A program made the position numbers and the translations under genes. The notes below the pieces were generated by a model, which was not told the DNA's origin, did no database searches, and saw only the letters and a list, made by a program, of their open reading frames with translations. A stretch of DNA of 64,000 nucleotides, from positions 1 through 64,000 of the forward strand of contig CAUZRQ010000020.1 of assembly GCA_963582065.1 (NCBI GenBank), written 5' to 3'. This document shows, one piece after another, positions 18,806-28,101 of the stretch. The stretch is from UBA8437 sp963582065 (GTDB lineage Bacteria > Planctomycetota > Planctomycetia > Planctomycetales > Planctomycetaceae). Every line of letters starts with the position of its first letter. Position 1 is the stretch's first letter.

Positions 18806-20348
18806 GTGCGATCCGGACCGGGGGCAACTGAGTGGCGAGGCCAGCCTTGGTCCGCTTCAGTTCCTTGATCGTGTTGCGACGGAATCGAGAGAGCCGGCCG
18901 GATTGAGCCGGGTCGAGAGCGAGGTTGCTGAGTTCGTCCGGATCCGCGATCAGGTCGTAGAGTTCCTCGATCTGGTTGTCTTCCATTGTGCGGATGTACT
19001 TGTAGCGGCCCTTGGCCAGAGAGACCCACCAGGGCACGCCCCCGCTGTCGAGTTTCGACGAGTTGGGTGGAATCGTGTCGGTGTCGTCGCCGTATTTTCG
19101 CTGCGTGTAGATGGTCAGCGTCGGATGGGACCATCGCGAACCAGGTTTCCGCAGCAGCTTGGACAGGTCGTGCCCGTGCATCTTCCATGGCAGGTCGATG
19201 TCAGCGAATTCGAAGAACGTTGGCACCAGGTCCACACCGGCTACCGGGTGCCGGCAGACCTCTCCCTCGGGGATCCTGCCGGGCATGCTGACGATCAGCG
19301 GCGAACGAATGGTCCCGTCGTAGGGCGCGATCTTGCGGCAGAATCCGTGCTGCCCCCAGCCGAAACCCTGGTCCGCAGTGAACACGACCAGCGTGTTCTC
19401 GTACTGGCCGGTGGCCTTGAGCGTCTCGATCAAGGTGCCGACTGACTCGTCCAGGGCCCGCACGCCCTGGTGGTACTGTCGAACCCAGTCGGTCAGCGTG
19501 TTGCCGTGGATCCCCATGGTGCCTTCGACCGTCTGACCTCCGAATCGTCCGCCCTTCAGTTCGGGGCGACCGTTCTTGTCCTTCACCCAGTACTCGATCT
19601 TCTGCATGTAATCGGGCTTTCCGGGCCGAGGCGGAAAGATGTCCCTGGGAGTGGGTACGCGGATGCCGGGATAGATCTCCAGGTGTCGCTTGGCGGGTGT
19701 GAAGGGGCCGTGGACGGCGCCGTAACACAACCACAGGTACCAGGGTTTGTCCGCCTCGCGGTGATCACCCCGGATGTAGTCGACGGCCCAGTTGGTGTAG
19801 TTGTCGGTCGAATAGCCCTTGGTGAGCTTCGCCTTGCCCCCGTTGGTCTCGATCAACTGGTCGTAGAAGTAGTTGCCCGAGTTGTCCGGGTGCCGGGGAC
19901 GGTTCCAGACCACCTGGTAGTCCCAATCGCGACCGAACCCGGTGTCGGTGCCGGTGTGCCACTTGCCGATCTGGGCAGTCTGGTAACCGTTCTCCCGGAA
20001 GACCGAGGGCCAGAACGGGGCCTGTTTGGGGTCGTAGGTGCTGCCCGGGTACTTGCCCTCCATCCTCAGCGACTTGACACCGTAGGGATGGTGTCCGGTG
20101 AGCATCGCAGCCCGCGACGGAAGACACCAGGTGCCGATGTAGGCATGGGTGAATCGGACCCCCCGCTTGGCCAGCATGTCGATGTTGGGCGTATTGACGA
20201 ACTTGTACGCCTCGGGGTAACAACTGACCGTTCGGTGCGATTGGTCATCGGTGTAGATGAACAGGATGTTCGGACGATCCTTGGCCATTGCTTCCGGAAT
20301 CGCCGCGCAGGCCATTCCGATCAGGCAAACAGTGACGAGGCGTTGCAT
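18798..20348 (-). CDS. Sulfatase, secreted
   Basis: 516 aa from the ATG at 20348, which shares its A with the TGA of the upstream oxidoreductase gene and has GGGAG just before it, indicating translational coupling. A signal peptide (MQRLVTVCLIGMACAAIPEA) precedes RPNILFIYTDDQSHRTVSC (D34/D35 metal ligands) and the formylglycine signature WCLPSRAAMLTG (C75). The second metal motif is VFTADQGFGWGQHG, a DQG variant. The C-terminus ends in the usual ELYDLIADPDELSNLA region. It is an extracytoplasmic type I sulfatase; the substrate is unknown. Confidence 0.92.
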   Translation of the reverse strand: MQRLVTVCLIGMACAAIPEAMAKDRPNILFIYTDDQSHRTVSCYPEAYKFVNTPNIDMLAKRGVRFTHAYIGTWCLPSRAAMLTGHHPYGVKSLRMEGKYPGSTYDPKQAPFWPSVFRENGYQTAQIGKWHTGTDTGFGRDWDYQVVWNRPRHPDNSGNYFYDQLIETNGGKAKLTKGYSTDNYTNWAVDYIRGDHREADKPWYLWLCYGAVHGPFTPAKRHLEIYPGIRVPTPRDIFPPRPGKPDYMQKIEYWVKDKNGRPELKGGRFGGQTVEGTMGIHGNTLTDWVRQYHQGVRALDESVGTLIETLKATGQYENTLVVFTADQGFGWGQHGFCRKIAPYDGTIRSPLIVSMPGRIPEGEVCRHPVAGVDLVPTFFEFADIDLPWKMHGHDLSKLLRKPGSRWSHPTLTIYTQRKYGDDTDTIPPNSSKLDSGGVPWWVSLAKGRYKYIRTMEDNQIEELYDLIADPDELSNLALDPAQSGRLSRFRRNTIKELKRTKAGLATQLPPVRIAHQ

Positions 20349-21652
20349 CAGGCTCCCTTGGGTTTGCCCCAGTGGTCGCGATACGGGCGTGCCATCAGCT
20401 TGTCGGCTTCGGGATCGCCGAGCACCCGCTCGGCGTCGGGGTCGAAGCGGAATGAGCGACCCAGCCGGGTGGCGACGTTGCCCAGGTGACACAGCGACGT
20501 GGTCAGATGTCCAAGTTCGATGTCGCCGTTGGGCGTCTGGCCGGTCCGGACGCAATGCAGGAAGTTCTTGATGTGCTTCTGGGCGTTCTGCGCCTCGGGG
20601 ACGACCTTCACTTCGATCCGCCGGTTCCGCTCACCATAGACGGCAATCTTGCCGCGGCGACTGAGGAACATCTGCCCCTTGGTGCCGTAGAACTCGGCGC
20701 CACTGTCGACGTTGTGAGGGTAGTTGGTTGACCAGAGCCGCTGTTCGTACATCAGGATCTTCTGATCACCGGTCGCACCGCTGCCGGGGTACTGGAATGT
20801 GACCTGCTGGGTGTCGGGGAACTGCTGGTCGTCGTCGAAGAAGAACTTGCCACCCGCGGCCGAAACCAGTGATGGATGGGTCTCGACACCCAGCCCCCAA
20901 CGTGCGTAGTCGATGTCGTGAACTCCGTCGTTGCCCATGTCTCCGGTGCCGAAGTGATACCACCAGTGCCAGCCCGAGGGTGTCCGGTTGGCCTGGTAGG
21001 GGATGAACTCGGCCGGACCGACCCAGTTGTCGTAGTCCAGAGTTGCCGGCGGGGTGCCCGGCTTGCCTTTGCCGATGTTGCCCCGCCGCTGAATATTCCA
21101 GGCCTTGCAGACCTTGACGTCACCGATGATCCCGTCGCGGAGCAGTTTGACCGCGTCGATCATCATCGTGGTGCTGCGGACCTGGGTTCCGTGTTGGACG
21201 ACCCGTTTGTTGCGTCGTGCCGATTCGACCAGCAGTCGCCCTTCGCGGACGTTGTGCGAACACGGTTTCTCGACGTAGACGTGCTTTCCGGCCTCGCAGG
21301 CCAGGATGGCTGCCGGGGAGTGCCAATGGTCGGGCGTGGCGACGATCACCGCGTCCAGCTTGTCGTCGGCCAGGACCTTGCGGATGTCGTTGCTGACCCT
21401 GACACGGTCACGGGCCAGTTTCTGGCCTTTCTGCAGTCGAGCGGTATCGACGTCGCAGACCCAGGACAGGGTGACTCCGGGGTTGGACTGAAAGACCCCC
21501 GCCAGGTAGGACCCTCGCCCACCGCAGCCAATCAAGGCAACGTTGACCGGCTTGTTGGCATCTGCTGCGCCGGCGTGGTGAACGAATGAAGCCAGAGGCA
21601 GAGACGCAGCCGCGGTCGACTGCAGGAATGTCCGGCGGGTGGGTGGTGTCAT
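20348..21652 (-). CDS. Gfo/Idh/MocA family oxidoreductase, Tat-exported
   Basis: 434 aa from the ATG at 21652, preceded by AGGAG and giving the twin-arginine signal TRRTFLQSTAAASLPLASF. The Rossmann motif VALIGCGGRGSYLAG follows at about residue 40. The family's HVYVEKPCSHN sequence supplies the EKP lysine. The C-terminal half is the usual alpha/beta substrate domain (GDMGNDGVHDIDYARWGLG). Members oxidise or epimerise sugars using tightly bound NAD(P). A Tat-exported version coupled to a sulfatase suggests work on a sugar released from sulfated polymer; this is inferred from context. Confidence 0.88.
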   Translation of the reverse strand: MTPPTRRTFLQSTAAASLPLASFVHHAGAADANKPVNVALIGCGGRGSYLAGVFQSNPGVTLSWVCDVDTARLQKGQKLARDRVRVSNDIRKVLADDKLDAVIVATPDHWHSPAAILACEAGKHVYVEKPCSHNVREGRLLVESARRNKRVVQHGTQVRSTTMMIDAVKLLRDGIIGDVKVCKAWNIQRRGNIGKGKPGTPPATLDYDNWVGPAEFIPYQANRTPSGWHWWYHFGTGDMGNDGVHDIDYARWGLGVETHPSLVSAAGGKFFFDDDQQFPDTQQVTFQYPGSGATGDQKILMYEQRLWSTNYPHNVDSGAEFYGTKGQMFLSRRGKIAVYGERNRRIEVKVVPEAQNAQKHIKNFLHCVRTGQTPNGDIELGHLTTSLCHLGNVATRLGRSFRFDPDAERVLGDPEADKLMARPYRDHWGKPKGA

Positions 21653-21762
21653 GGCCGGTGCTCCTGTGTGGAACGTGGTTGTATGCGTTTGCAATGAACG
21701 GATTCTACGACGTGCGAGTCCGGAATGTCACGGCGCTGTCACCGCGTTGTCCGGGACGACTG

Positions 21763-22875
21763 TCAACGCTCCGGCGTCGGGGAGTGATCGAGATGACGGT
21801 CGAGGAAACGGTCGGCGAGGTCCCGGGAGGCGGCGGGAAACGAGTGCCCGATGTCGGGATAGGCGGCCTGGAGCCGATCGCGAGCAGCGTACAGTCCATA
21901 AACCGGCCTGGCGGCATCGATGCTGTCCAGGACACCGGTGTAATCGAAATCGCGGTCCCCCTGGGCCGCGATTGCCAGGAAAGGCCTGGGAGCAAATGTG
22001 CCGATGATCTCGGGAAAATCGAAAGGCAGACGGTCGGCATTGTTCCGGAACCGTGTGCGGATCCGAGGCATGTAGCGGGGACCGGTCCAGGATGGAACGT
22101 CGTCCTTGTGAAAACGGGTGAAACCACAATTGGAGATGATCACCCGCAGGCGAGGCTCGAACGCAGCGGTGAACATCGCGTTGTGACCGCCCAGCGAATG
22201 GCCGATCACGCCAATTCGATCGGGATCGACCTCATCGAGGGATGTCAACAGATCGACGGCTCGGATGTTGTCCCAGATCGCCTTCATCGTCCCGCTGGCG
22301 TATCCGTGGCGAGCCGCGAAATCGTAAGTCGATTCTCCGAATCCGGGATAATCCGCAGCCAGCGTCACGTAGCCTCGCCGGGCCAGATGGACTGCGTGGG
22401 CCAGTCCTGGGTTGCCGGACAGTCCGGCGGCTTCCAGCTTGCCGACACGGTTGGTCTGTTGCAGGCAGAGAACGGCCGGGTGACGGCCGGTGACGGGGGT
22501 CTTTGCCGGGAGGAACAGATAGGCGGCCACTCGCCCGGTCCGATCACTGCGGAAAGTGAGCTTGCGGCGGGTGATGACGCCCAGTCGGACTGTTTCAGTG
22601 GTCCGCACGTCCAGTGAGACGCGAGATGAACGATCAGGGAGTTTTCCCATGACCTGCTGCAGGCCATCCAGGACATGTCGACGGCGTATCTGCCAATCAC
22701 GTTGTGACCGGACGCGCCGCAGCACTCCGGCGTTGTCCCGGACGACCATCAGGTTCTGGTGTTGGCGATAAACAGCCTGCGGTTCGGGGGTGGTCGTGTG
22801 CGGGAGTGTTGAAGTGGCCTGGCCCAGGGCGGTGGACGGTAACAGCAGGCAGGCTGTGATGAGGTTGTGGCGCAT
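21763..22875 (-). CDS. Secreted alpha/beta hydrolase (acetyl xylan esterase/dienelactone hydrolase-like)
   Basis: 370 aa from the ATG at 22875, which opens a signal peptide ending at about ALGQ. The alpha/beta hydrolase nucleophile elbow is GVIGHSLGGHNAM; the acid is probably in AAQGDRDFDYTG and the base in YPDIGHSFP. The pre-domain with GRVAAYLFLPAK and CLQQTN resembles planctomycete proteins annotated as dienelactone hydrolase or acetyl xylan esterase. The substrate is undefined, plausibly an ester on polysaccharide. It is divergent from the hydrolase at 23038 with 162 bases between the starts. Confidence 0.8.
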   Translation of the reverse strand: MRHNLITACLLLPSTALGQATSTLPHTTTPEPQAVYRQHQNLMVVRDNAGVLRRVRSQRDWQIRRRHVLDGLQQVMGKLPDRSSRVSLDVRTTETVRLGVITRRKLTFRSDRTGRVAAYLFLPAKTPVTGRHPAVLCLQQTNRVGKLEAAGLSGNPGLAHAVHLARRGYVTLAADYPGFGESTYDFAARHGYASGTMKAIWDNIRAVDLLTSLDEVDPDRIGVIGHSLGGHNAMFTAAFEPRLRVIISNCGFTRFHKDDVPSWTGPRYMPRIRTRFRNNADRLPFDFPEIIGTFAPRPFLAIAAQGDRDFDYTGVLDSIDAARPVYGLYAARDRLQAAYPDIGHSFPAASRDLADRFLDRHLDHSPTPER

Positions 22876-23037
22876 GGGGTGGGGCTTCCCTGGGAGCGCC
22901 ATCCTAGGTGACCGGGCTGATGAAAACAGCACTTTCGGGTCGGTGGCCCGCCGGGGCGGGCAAGGTCTATCATGGGACCGGTTTTCCCGACGCGTGTCCC
23001 GTGAAGGGCCGCTGTAGTATTCGGAGCGTTTGTTGAG

Positions 23038-23958
23038 ATGACGTTGCACCCGGAATCACGCCGACTGCTGGACGAACTCGAGCAGTTGGCTCTTCCACCG
23101 ATCGAGACACAGACGCTCGAAGCGGCCCGCAAACGGCTGTTGCCGCCGGAGGGCCCGTTGGAGACGGTGGCGCAGGTTGTTGACGAGCAGTTCGAGGGGC
23201 CCGACGGTCCGGTGCGGGTCCGCCGGTATCATCCGCTGAACGAAATCGACGGATCCCGCCATTTGCTGGTCTTCTATCACGGTGGTGGATGGGTGATCGG
23301 CAGTATCGAGACACACGAGGATCTGTGCCGGCAACTTGCCAACGCCTGCAACGCCGTCGTGGTCTCGGTCGATTACCGTCTCGCGCCAGAATCGCCCTTC
23401 CCCGCGGCCGTTGATGACTGCGTCGCCGGGTTGGAGTGGGCCGTGGGATGTCGCGAGACCTGGGGTGTGACCGGGATCACCGGCGTGGCCGGGGACAGTG
23501 CCGGAGGCAATCTTGCTGCAGTGGTGGCACTGCAGGCTCTTGGCCGTGGGACGCCACGGGTCGACTGCCAGGTCCTGCTCTATCCGGTCACCGACTGCAA
23601 CCTGGACACTCGATCCTGCCTGGACTTCGCCGAAGGCTACGGGCTCACACGCGAGGCCATGGCGTGGTTCTGGCAGCAGTACATGGGCGGACAGGATGCA
23701 GCCCAACCGCTGGCGTCGCCGTTGCGGGCCGAGTCGTTGGCAGGCTTGCCGCCGGCCTACGTTGTCACGGCCGAATACGACACGCTGCGCGACGAAGGAG
23801 ACGCGTACGCGAGGCGGCTGGAGGAGGCCGGTGTGAGCGTGACGTGGGAATGCGTTTCCGGCATGCTGCACGGGTTCCTGATGCACCGTGACCGGTTCGA
23901 CGAAGTCGACCAGGTGATCGGCCGCATCGGAGATCAGGTGCAAGGTCTGGCCGGCTGA
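23038..23958 (+). CDS. Alpha/beta hydrolase fold-3 (hormone-sensitive-lipase family esterase)
   Basis: 306 aa with no signal peptide, so cytoplasmic. The oxyanion-hole motif is FYHGGGWVIGS (residues 79-89), the nucleophile is S154 in GVAGDSAGGNLAAV, the acid lies in TAEYDTLRDEGDAYA and the base in GMLHGFLM. These four elements in this order define the HSL/bacterial esterase family, whose members cleave short-chain esters. The natural substrate is unknown. It ends four bases from the convergent stop of the HEAT-repeat sulfatase gene. Confidence 0.9.
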   Translation: MTLHPESRRLLDELEQLALPPIETQTLEAARKRLLPPEGPLETVAQVVDEQFEGPDGPVRVRRYHPLNEIDGSRHLLVFYHGGGWVIGSIETHEDLCRQLANACNAVVVSVDYRLAPESPFPAAVDDCVAGLEWAVGCRETWGVTGITGVAGDSAGGNLAAVVALQALGRGTPRVDCQVLLYPVTDCNLDTRSCLDFAEGYGLTREAMAWFWQQYMGGQDAAQPLASPLRAESLAGLPPAYVVTAEYDTLRDEGDAYARRLEEAGVSVTWECVSGMLHGFLMHRDRFDEVDQVIGRIGDQVQGLAG

Positions 23959-23962
23959 TTGC

Positions 23963-25804
23963 TTACCGGGTTTCGGGAGCTCGCAGGTACTCGAGTCGCC
24001 GCGCGACCTGTCCCGCCGAAAACCGAGGCTGCAGATTCGCGACGTCGATCTTCAGGCTGCGATGGTCTCGAAGGTAGACGATCGTGTTCAGTGTCAACAA
24101 CGCTTCGGCTTCGGTGGCAACGGTGTTCAGGACATCGAACAGCGCCGACCGCGGGTCGCCTTCACCAAGTACGCCCAGGCACTCGGCCGCCCGCAACCGC
24201 ACCATCGGATGAGGGTCATCCAGCCGGTTGGTGATTGCGGGGACAAGCGGTCGGGCCGATGGTCCGATCGCGCTAGCGGCCAGGCAGGCCCAGTAGCGGT
24301 GCCAGGGGTTCTTTGATGCGAGATGGACCTTGAGGCTTGGCAGCGCGGAGGCGGCCGGGTCCAGGGCAAGGTCGGCGATCCGGTGCAGGACCTTCATCTC
24401 GTCGTGGTGACGTGTGCCGAAGCCGATGGGGTCGTCGAGGATCTGGCTCACCTGGTGACTTTCCGGATAGAGACTCAGGTCGTTGATCGCCAGCTGCTTG
24501 TCCCGGAGCCGGCGACGGAGGTCAAGCAGGGTCTTCCTGTGAGCGGGGTCAGCCGACAGGTTGTGGACCTGATGAGGGTCGTTGTCGATATCGAATAGTT
24601 GCTCGGCTGGACGCGGGCGGAAGAACTGTTGCTGGGCAGCGTTGAGTTTTCCGGCCCTGTGCAGTTGCCGCCACTCCTTGAAGGCGAGCATGCGGTAACG
24701 GTAGTTGTTCTGCAGCCCGTCGGGATAGAAGCCCTGGTAGTTGCGGATGTAGGCGTAGCGGCCCTTGCGAAGAGTTCGCACGTGGTCGTATTTCTCGTCG
24801 AAACGGTCCGCGTGACCAAATGCCTCGTCTCGTGCAGCCAGGTCTTTGGCCGAAACGTCCGGACCGAGGAACGGGCGCCCGTCGACCCGTTTGTCGATGT
24901 CCAGGCCGGCCAGATGCAGGACGGTTGGGCCGAAGTCGATGAAGCTGACAAAACCACCCGGTCGAGTGTTCGGTTTGTGGTCGACCAGGTGGCGGAAGTT
25001 GGCTGGGATGCGGACCACCAGCGGCACATGCAGGCCGCTCTCGTAGGCATAACCCTTGCTGCGAGGCAGGACGCCGCCATGATCACCGAAGTAGAAGACG
25101 AAGGTGTCTTCGAGAAGTCCGTCGGTTGTCAGTTGTCGAAGCACACGCCCGATCTGCTGGTCGATGACTCCCATGCGATCGAAGTATCTCGCGTGCGTGT
25201 AGCGGAAGGTGGCGGTGTCGGGGTGATAGGGGGCCAGGGTGACTGCGTCGGGAGAGACGGTGGTCGGTGTGTCGAACTGCGCGCGGGGGAAGTGCAGAGA
25301 GCTCTCGTGTGATTGGCCGAAGGACTGCATGTGGAAGAAGGGCGTCTGTTTGTCCGGACGATTGCGCCAGCTGGCCTTGGGCGAGGATGCGTGCCAGAGA
25401 CGTTTGATCGGGAACTGAAAGTTGTAGTCGGTCTTGCGGCGGTTGGTTGTGTAGTAGCCGTTCTGCTTGAGGACGCCCGACCATGGCAGTAGCCCGGGGG
25501 GCAGCGGGGCCTTCCGGATCTTGCGGTGATACTGGAAGCCGCCGCGAGGCGCGTAGATTGCTGTGGCGAGCGTTGAACGCGCAACCGAACAGACCGGGCT
25601 GCAGGAAAACGCGTGTTCGAAGACCAGCCCATTCCGGGCGAGCGACGCGATGTGCGGTGTTGTGCCGTGGCGGGCACCGTAGAGCCTGAGGTAATGAATC
25701 GAGTTGTCTTCGGAGACGAGGAACAGAAAATTCGGACGTGTGGCTGCTGTGGCCGTGGTGGTCGCCAGCAGCAGCGACACGAAGAGCATCGCGAAACGAG
25801 TCAT
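23963..25804 (-). CDS. Sulfatase with C-terminal HEAT-like repeats and atypical CSVAR signature
   Basis: 613 aa with a signal peptide (MLFVSLLLATTTATA). The sulfatase start RPNFLFLVSEDNSIHYLRLYG has a Glu-Asp pair (E32/D33) where most sulfatases have Asp-Asp. The formylglycine position is C72 in SPVCSVARSTLA, i.e. CSVAR instead of CxPSR. The second metal motif VFYFGDHGGVLPRSKG is intact. After about residue 480 the chain changes to HEAT-like helical repeats (AITNRLDDPHPMVRLRAAEC). The gene follows the phosphonate-linked dehydrogenase by 42 bases and may share its transcript. A subfamily with this signature appears to be common in planctomycetes; whether Cys72 is converted needs testing. Confidence 0.88.
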   Translation of the reverse strand: MTRFAMLFVSLLLATTTATAATRPNFLFLVSEDNSIHYLRLYGARHGTTPHIASLARNGLVFEHAFSCSPVCSVARSTLATAIYAPRGGFQYHRKIRKAPLPPGLLPWSGVLKQNGYYTTNRRKTDYNFQFPIKRLWHASSPKASWRNRPDKQTPFFHMQSFGQSHESSLHFPRAQFDTPTTVSPDAVTLAPYHPDTATFRYTHARYFDRMGVIDQQIGRVLRQLTTDGLLEDTFVFYFGDHGGVLPRSKGYAYESGLHVPLVVRIPANFRHLVDHKPNTRPGGFVSFIDFGPTVLHLAGLDIDKRVDGRPFLGPDVSAKDLAARDEAFGHADRFDEKYDHVRTLRKGRYAYIRNYQGFYPDGLQNNYRYRMLAFKEWRQLHRAGKLNAAQQQFFRPRPAEQLFDIDNDPHQVHNLSADPAHRKTLLDLRRRLRDKQLAINDLSLYPESHQVSQILDDPIGFGTRHHDEMKVLHRIADLALDPAASALPSLKVHLASKNPWHRYWACLAASAIGPSARPLVPAITNRLDDPHPMVRLRAAECLGVLGEGDPRSALFDVLNTVATEAEALLTLNTIVYLRDHRSLKIDVANLQPRFSAGQVARRLEYLRAPETR

Positions 25805-25846
25805 GAGAAGTTCCGGCGAAGGGTGGTCGATGGCTCTGAGAGCAGG

Positions 25847-26947
25847 TCAGGTTGTCGGGGTGATCGCGACCCGGAGGTGAGCCTGCGAGTCGGCAGTCTC
25901 GACAGCCCGGTCGATGTCGGACAGTGGAAAGCTGGCGCCGACCAGAGACCGTGAGGCGGCATCAGTCGGAAGTTCGTCGAGAAAGGTGAGTGCCGCCTGG
26001 AGGTCGCGAGGACGATAATTGTGGAGTCCGGCGATTCGCAGCATTCGTCGTACGACGGCCTGCGGATCGAGTGAGATCGCCGGAGACTCGAATACGCTGC
26101 CCACCAGGATGGCCTGGCCACCGATCCGCAGCCAGTCGAGGGCGGATTCGATGGCCGATGACGCGCCCGTAACATCGATCGCGACATCCACGCCACGGCC
26201 GTCGGTAATGTCACCGATAATGTCGGGCAGTTCGGCCGGGGTGTCGCCGACCGCGGGGTTCAACAGCAGCGGCGTGCACCCCGCGATCGTGGCGGCCTGT
26301 TCGAGCCTGGACGAGTTGATGTCGGCGATGATGACTGCGGACGCGTCGTTATGCAGAGCGAATTCGCTGATCGTCAGGCCCAGTGAACCGGCGCCCAGTA
26401 CCAGTAGCACGGAACCACCGATGGAGTCGGCCATGCCAACGGCTGCTACGGAGGTCGCCGTGCAACAGTTGACAGGAACGGCCTCGAGGTCGCTGAGGCC
26501 ATCAGGAAGGCGAAAGATCGCGGTTCCGGGCAACAGCCGACAGTGAGACGCGAAGCCGCCCAGTGGCCCCTTCTGCTCGGGATCGGCGTGGCCGTACTTG
26601 ACCAGCTGTTCGCATTTCTGGGGCAGGTCTCGCTGGCAGTAGAAACATGACCCGCACGAAACGGCGATCGACCAGGTAATACGATCGCCGGTGGCGAGTG
26701 GATCGCCTGACCAATCGGCGACGGACCCGCCGGTTTCCACGACCCGGCCAACGATCTCGTGACCGAGGACAGTGTGTTGTGGGCAGGGGCGCCGGCCGGC
26801 GATCGTGTGCAGGTCGCTGCCGCAAACTGCACAGGCGGTGATCTCGACAAGCACTTCGCCGGGGCCGGCCGGGAGCAACTCCATGCTGGTGATGGAAAAC
26901 CCGTTGCCGGGACCATCGAACAGGGCTGCGGTGCAGTCGCGGATCAT
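25847..26947 (-). CDS. Zinc-dependent alcohol dehydrogenase of a phosphonate catabolism operon
   Basis: 366 aa. It is a medium-chain dehydrogenase: catalytic zinc ligands C42 (AVCGSDLHT) and H63/E64 (LGHEIVGRV), a structural zinc cluster in SCGSCFYCQRDLPQKCE, and the nucleotide-binding LVLGAGSLGL. The ATG overlaps the PhnW stop by four bases (ATGA). Alcohol dehydrogenases of this type recur in phosphonate operons as a named but uncharacterised subfamily. A role oxidising or reducing a phosphonate-derived alcohol or aldehyde is inferred from context only. Confidence 0.87.
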   Translation of the reverse strand: MIRDCTAALFDGPGNGFSITSMELLPAGPGEVLVEITACAVCGSDLHTIAGRRPCPQHTVLGHEIVGRVVETGGSVADWSGDPLATGDRITWSIAVSCGSCFYCQRDLPQKCEQLVKYGHADPEQKGPLGGFASHCRLLPGTAIFRLPDGLSDLEAVPVNCCTATSVAAVGMADSIGGSVLLVLGAGSLGLTISEFALHNDASAVIIADINSSRLEQAATIAGCTPLLLNPAVGDTPAELPDIIGDITDGRGVDVAIDVTGASSAIESALDWLRIGGQAILVGSVFESPAISLDPQAVVRRMLRIAGLHNYRPRDLQAALTFLDELPTDAASRSLVGASFPLSDIDRAVETADSQAHLRVAITPTT

Positions 26948-28080
26948 CCGGGTTGTCCGCCGCCGGGTGTCGGGACGGTCGTGAACAGGTTCATCAGGTC
27001 GGCGACCTCGGCAATTGCACCGAGCAGTCGTTCGATGTCGTTGTCATGGACGTTGCCGATCGTGCCGATGCGAAATGTGTCGGCCTGGGTGACCTTGCCG
27101 GGGTAGATCACGAAGCCTCGCTGTTTGAGCTGGCCGTAGAAGCTCGCGAAGTCGAACCCGGCGACGGGGTCGTGGAACGCCGTGATGATGGGGGACTGCA
27201 GTTCGGGGGCGAGCAGTGGGCGAAATCCGATCTTCTGCATGCCCGTGATCAAACGGTGTTGGTTGCGGGCGTAACGAACCGAACGAGCCGCGACGCCACC
27301 TTCGGAGTCGAGTTCTCGCAGTGCCTGCGCGAAGGCGAGCACCGTGTGCGTGGGGGAGGTGAATCGCCACTTGCCGTGGTGGGCCTCCATCTCGCTCCAT
27401 TGGTGGTGCAGGTCCAGTGAAAGTGAGCGGGAATTCCCGGAACAGGCGTCCAATGCCTGTCGCCTGGCTACGACAAAGGAAAACCCGGGGACACCCTGGA
27501 CGCACTTGTTGGCCGACGAGATGACGAAGTCGGCCGAGAGGCTGTCGAGTGTCATCGGGAGTCCGCCCAAAGACGACATGGCATCGACGATGAAAGACAG
27601 GCCGTGGTTGGCGACCACCTTCCCCAGCGATTCGATTGGATTGAGCATGCCACTTGTGGTTTCGCAGTGAACCGCGGCGACATGGGTTGTCTCGGGATGT
27701 TCGTTGAGCAACCGGTCAAGAGTTTCAGCCGAGGGGGGCTGGGTTTCGCCGAACTGGGCGTCGATGGTGGCAATCCCCAGTCGACGGGCAATCTCGAGCA
27801 TCCTCGCTCCGTAGGCGCCGTTGTTGACGACCAGCAAGGTTCCGTCGGGAGGGACGGCGGTGCCGATGGTGGCTTCGACTCCGAATGTGCCGCTGCCCTG
27901 CATCAACACGGACGTGGCATCCGCGTCGCCTTCGAGCAACGCCACCAGCCTCTGGCGGATATCCTGCACGATGTCGTTGTAGTCGACATCCCAGGTCGAG
28001 AGATCCCGATTCATCGCCGCCCGCACGGTCGCGGTTGTACTCAGTGGCCCCGGGGTCAGCAGGATGTAATCGGAATCCAT
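26944..28080 (-). CDS. phnW: 2-aminoethylphosphonate:pyruvate aminotransferase
   Basis: 378 aa, the normal length. This class V PLP aminotransferase moves the amino group of 2-aminoethylphosphonate to pyruvate, giving phosphonoacetaldehyde and alanine. The start LLTPGPLSTTATVRAAM is diagnostic, the PLP lysine is K192 in ISSANKCVQGVPGF, and D166 in FIVDAMSSLGG would contact the pyridine nitrogen. It lies 21 bases after phnX, so aminotransferase and hydrolase are made together. Identification is firm because both sequence and partner agree. Confidence 0.95.
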   Translation of the reverse strand: MDSDYILLTPGPLSTTATVRAAMNRDLSTWDVDYNDIVQDIRQRLVALLEGDADATSVLMQGSGTFGVEATIGTAVPPDGTLLVVNNGAYGARMLEIARRLGIATIDAQFGETQPPSAETLDRLLNEHPETTHVAAVHCETTSGMLNPIESLGKVVANHGLSFIVDAMSSLGGLPMTLDSLSADFVISSANKCVQGVPGFSFVVARRQALDACSGNSRSLSLDLHHQWSEMEAHHGKWRFTSPTHTVLAFAQALRELDSEGGVAARSVRYARNQHRLITGMQKIGFRPLLAPELQSPIITAFHDPVAGFDFASFYGQLKQRGFVIYPGKVTQADTFRIGTIGNVHDNDIERLLGAIAEVADLMNLFTTVPTPGGGQPG

Positions 28081-28101
28081 GGCCGTGTCCCGCGATTGGC
28101 C

